Positions 61,253-64,000 of a stretch of 64,000 nucleotides of DNA are shown in pieces. The notes under the pieces were generated by a model, which did no database searches, was not told where the DNA came from, and saw only the letters and a list, made by a program, of their open reading frames with translations. Origin of the DNA: Piscicola geometra (lineage: Eukaryota; Annelida; Clitellata; Hirudinida; Piscicolidae); NCBI GenBank assembly GCA_943735955.1, contig OX030955.1:1761734-1825733 (forward strand), read 5' to 3'. Both the position numbers and the translations under genes were made by a program. How positions within the stretch are numbered: the first letter of the stretch is position 1; the number at the start of each line of letters is the position of its first letter.

Positions 61253-64000
61253 AGCGTTGAGTGTAATGCCGTGGTGAGCCCTGGAAAATAGAACAGTGTT
61301 TGATGATTAAATGGGCAAAACAGCACATGGGAAAGAAGATGGTATTGAGGTTTGAGCTGATGATGGTTACGCCATGGGTGCTTTTTTTGCCTTTAAAAGC
61401 TTTTTGATTTTAATAATTTAACATTTTAGCTCTTTAAAAAAATTGAATCATACGAATCAAATCTTTAAAATCAAAAATAGGGCATTAAAGTCATGGCTAC
61501 ACCCGCCTGCTATTTGTGATCATGCGTACCTCTTAAACTCTGAAACTTCTAGTCCGAATATTTTTTCAAAACTAGCAGTCGAATATTATTTTCATTGGAG
61601 ATGGTAAATTATTAAATGGCACTTTGTCGAGTGAATGCTTAACGTTCTTGAACAACAGCATCTATTGTGGGTTTGTAACGGTTGTCCAAGTGCCTTCTGG
61701 AGGCGTTTGTGTACCAATAATATTCATTTACGGACATTCGTGCTTTTAATAATTTTAATCATTATTTAATTCTATTACTTTTTTAATGGCTTAGGAGTTC
61801 GATGCAATGCGGTAAATTTCTTTAACTTTGAAAGCTTTTTTATTATTTATTTTTTATATATTTCAAGTTTTTGTTATTAATAATTTTTTTATTGTTACAT
61901 TTTTTCATTACTTTCATTATCAAAAAAAGTTTAACGATTCTTTTGTTGATCCAAAGACTACAATTACTTGTTCATAATACTTTTTGTCTTATTAGTATCA
62001 TTTTTTTTGCTTTTTGCTATTTTTTTGTTATATCTATTGATTTTCTGGTATCACTTAACTACCCATTCGAACTTCAGAAGAAAATATTTTTTCCTCTGTG
62101 TTTGTTTGTGTGTGTATGTGTGGGTTTGTTTGTGTATGTGTGTGATTTTGTGTTGGAATGGGCGTGTGAAATGTGTGTGGATGTGTGGGTTTGTTTGTGT
62201 GTGTGTATGCGTGTATTTGTAGGTTTGAAAGTCACAAATCGCACTATTTTAAAGTTTGAACTTAACAAATACCTTAAGCATCTATTTCAAGTTTGCAGTT
62301 ATTAGCTTGGTGGACATTCATCATGCATTCGAACATACCTTCGCATCAATTTCAAACGCTCTTCGTATCTCGCGATCTTTTAGCGCCGTATTAATTATTT
62401 GAATTCATTTTTGAATCTGCAATCTTATGAATATCTTGCGATCCATGATTGGAAAATGCTTTAATAATTTGTATATCAATTTTATGTTCAATATTCTCAT
62501 TTAATCAAATTTTATGTTTTACTTGAATTTTGTACAAAATTTTCATCGACATCATTAGATCAGTGGAATCTCACTGATGAACGTCGCTTATTTCATTTTC
62601 AGTTATACAGCTATGACAGACACTGTATTGAAGAACTTTGGAAAGTTTTTACTATAAATTAAACCTCTTTGAACTTTTTTATTAGAAATAAAGTGAAGTA
62701 CAATTATTTTAGAAGAGTTTCATGCAAATTCTATCATAAAACGATAATTTCATTGTTTTGAAAGAATAAGTTTCTGAAAAATGTTCAATGTAAGTTTTAG
62801 AGATAATTTATCGGTTCTTGAGTAGATTGTAGTCTTTAAAAAAACACATCTTTCGTTTATTTTCTTATATAAATAATAAGCAGCCTTCAATTATATTTAT
62901 TATTAAAGAACGTGAAATTATTCATCTTAATTTATAATTCACATAAAAATATCTGTTTTTTGGTGTCAGTACCTGCAAAAGAAGTAACACAAATAGCTGT
63001 CCACTGAAGATCAGTGTGTGCCTCATTGGTGCTTATTCTGAATCTCCTATGGGTCGTGTGTGAGCTCTAATCGTTTGATCCACTGAGTTTTTTGTGAGTA
63101 CTACCATTTTATGTCGTGTACGAGAGTCGAAAGCGCCAGATAATTGTTTTACATTTTTAATTTTAATTTCTTTTTTTTCTTTTTTCCCATGATGTGCACG
63201 ATTCCTCTGGAGCATCGACGCACTAGTGAGACAAGCGTTTTACCTCTCGGCTATTCCACCACTTTTGTAGTTTTAATTTAATTATTTAAACAATAATTTT
63301 TAATTCATATGCATTAAAATAAAGCATACAATTAAATGACGTCGGTTTATCAACTTTTAGCACAAGGAGAGTCTGCTTTCTACAAAAGATCAAAATTTTC
63401 TTTAGAATAAAAAAATGATATTTGTAAAACTGTGAAACAAAATAATTTAATATAAATTAAAAATTAGGCTGAATATTATATTCTCTCAAAACTTCCACAG
63501 CTTAGAGTCCCATATAGGACCGAAAATAGACTGTAAGTTTCTAACCCTATCGAACTAAAAAGTATTTTTTAACATGATTTTTTCTCAACTTTGTTAGCTT
63601 AAAGAAAAGTCTTTGAATTAAAACTTACAGCCTCAATCGATCGTAAAGATTGAAACAAATGATGTACGGAAATGTCTGAAGAATTAGGTAAAAATGAAAT
63701 GCTTCAAGGGTTTTTTTTTACAATTGAGTCTTTAATTGGCTAAACGATTATTTCAAAAATTGCACGGAATGAAGAACTGATGATGTTGTGTTGCAATTAA
63801 ATATGCTAATCGAAAGAAAAAAACATTTTAAAACAGGAAAATGCAGGAAAATATTGTAGCTCTTTACTTTTTATCAGTTGTCTTCTTCCAGCTTTTGAAA
63901 AACTTTTAAATTTATTTTATTTTTAAACAAAATTGCGCATAATAATAGAAATTTATTGAAACAAACAAAAACAGGTCGAACACATCCAGCCACATAAACA
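61253..64000. other. Downstream AT-rich region
   Basis: 3' UTR and intergenic sequence after the receptor kinase. It contains a GT-rich tract (62095-62215) and a tRNA-like SINE (63185-63265). The longest open frame (61871-62305) is Phe/Leu/Ile-rich from AT-rich DNA and runs into the GT repeat, so I do not count it. No gene was seen. Confidence 0.6.
63185..63265 (-). mobile_element. tRNA-derived SINE-like sequence
   Basis: On the minus strand GGAATAGCCGAGAGGTAAAA resembles a tRNA A box and D arm. Next comes a loop-like CTTGTCTCACTAGTG, then a weak B-box remnant near AGGAATCGTGC. An A-rich tail (GGGAAAAAAGAAAAAAAAG) follows directly at 63165-63188. A related body may extend to about 63000. It resembles the copy at 46142-46214 in layout and in the motif between the boxes. 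Confidence 0.45.

Noticed and set aside
61871..62305. Phe/Leu-rich frame of 144 codons downstream of the receptor kinase
   Set aside because: The hydrophobic appearance follows from AT-rich DNA, the frame runs into a GT repeat, and no membrane-protein family resemblance is visible.

Overview
This is intron-rich, AT-rich animal nuclear DNA. Every confident gene is split by GT-AG introns of roughly 70-1000 bp (one of about 6 kb), and I see no bacterial, organellar or viral gene organisation. Proteins of the alpha-actinin, AP-3 beta, DIS3L2 and MRE11 families align along their length with vertebrate counterparts as I remember them. An animal universal stress protein, a receptor tyrosine kinase and abundant CA/GAT/GATGG simple repeats fit a lophotrochozoan such as an annelid (leech-like). 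That placement is inference, not proof.

Layout: 1080-10326 (+) is the 3' two-thirds or more of the AP-3 adaptor beta subunit (25 exons, 5' end off the window). 10894-11928 (+) is an intronless Lys/Glu/Cys-rich protein of unknown function. 12367-16067 (-) is DIS3L2 exoribonuclease (9 exons, 800 aa). 16780-25524 (+) is a UspA-type universal stress protein (6 exons, 157 aa), whose first intron of about 6 kb carries a decayed non-LTR retrotransposon and one copy of a MITE-like repeat. 29246-38084 (+) is a complete alpha-actinin (26 exons, 898 aa). 39115-41503 (-) is a small RING plus TRAF-type zinc-finger E3 ligase (7 exons, 212 aa). 41804-47470 (+) is MRE11 (12 exons, about 746 aa), head-to-head with the RING gene. 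49696-50028 (+) is a possible secreted ORF or first exon. 55734-61252 (+) is the 3' part of a receptor tyrosine kinase (18 exons, 791 codons plus a split codon in view). The remaining DNA is AT-rich intergenic sequence with simple repeats and tRNA-derived SINE-like copies.

I rebuilt exon chains by reading frame, splice dinucleotides and family similarity. For the complete genes the summed exon lengths are exact multiples of three, which is an internal check on the models. The genes are housekeeping or signalling genes and do not form one pathway. Two pairs, DIS3L2/USP (712 bp apart) and RING E3/MRE11 (300 bp apart), are divergent and may share promoters.

The most unusual feature is how simple-sequence and minisatellite DNA sits on intron edges: G- or GT-rich arrays start at 5' splice sites and CA/CAT/CAC arrays end at 3' splice sites. 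In MRE11 intron 3 the array contains six copies of the upstream exon's last bases with its splice donor, including the codons for the conserved His metal-binding motif.
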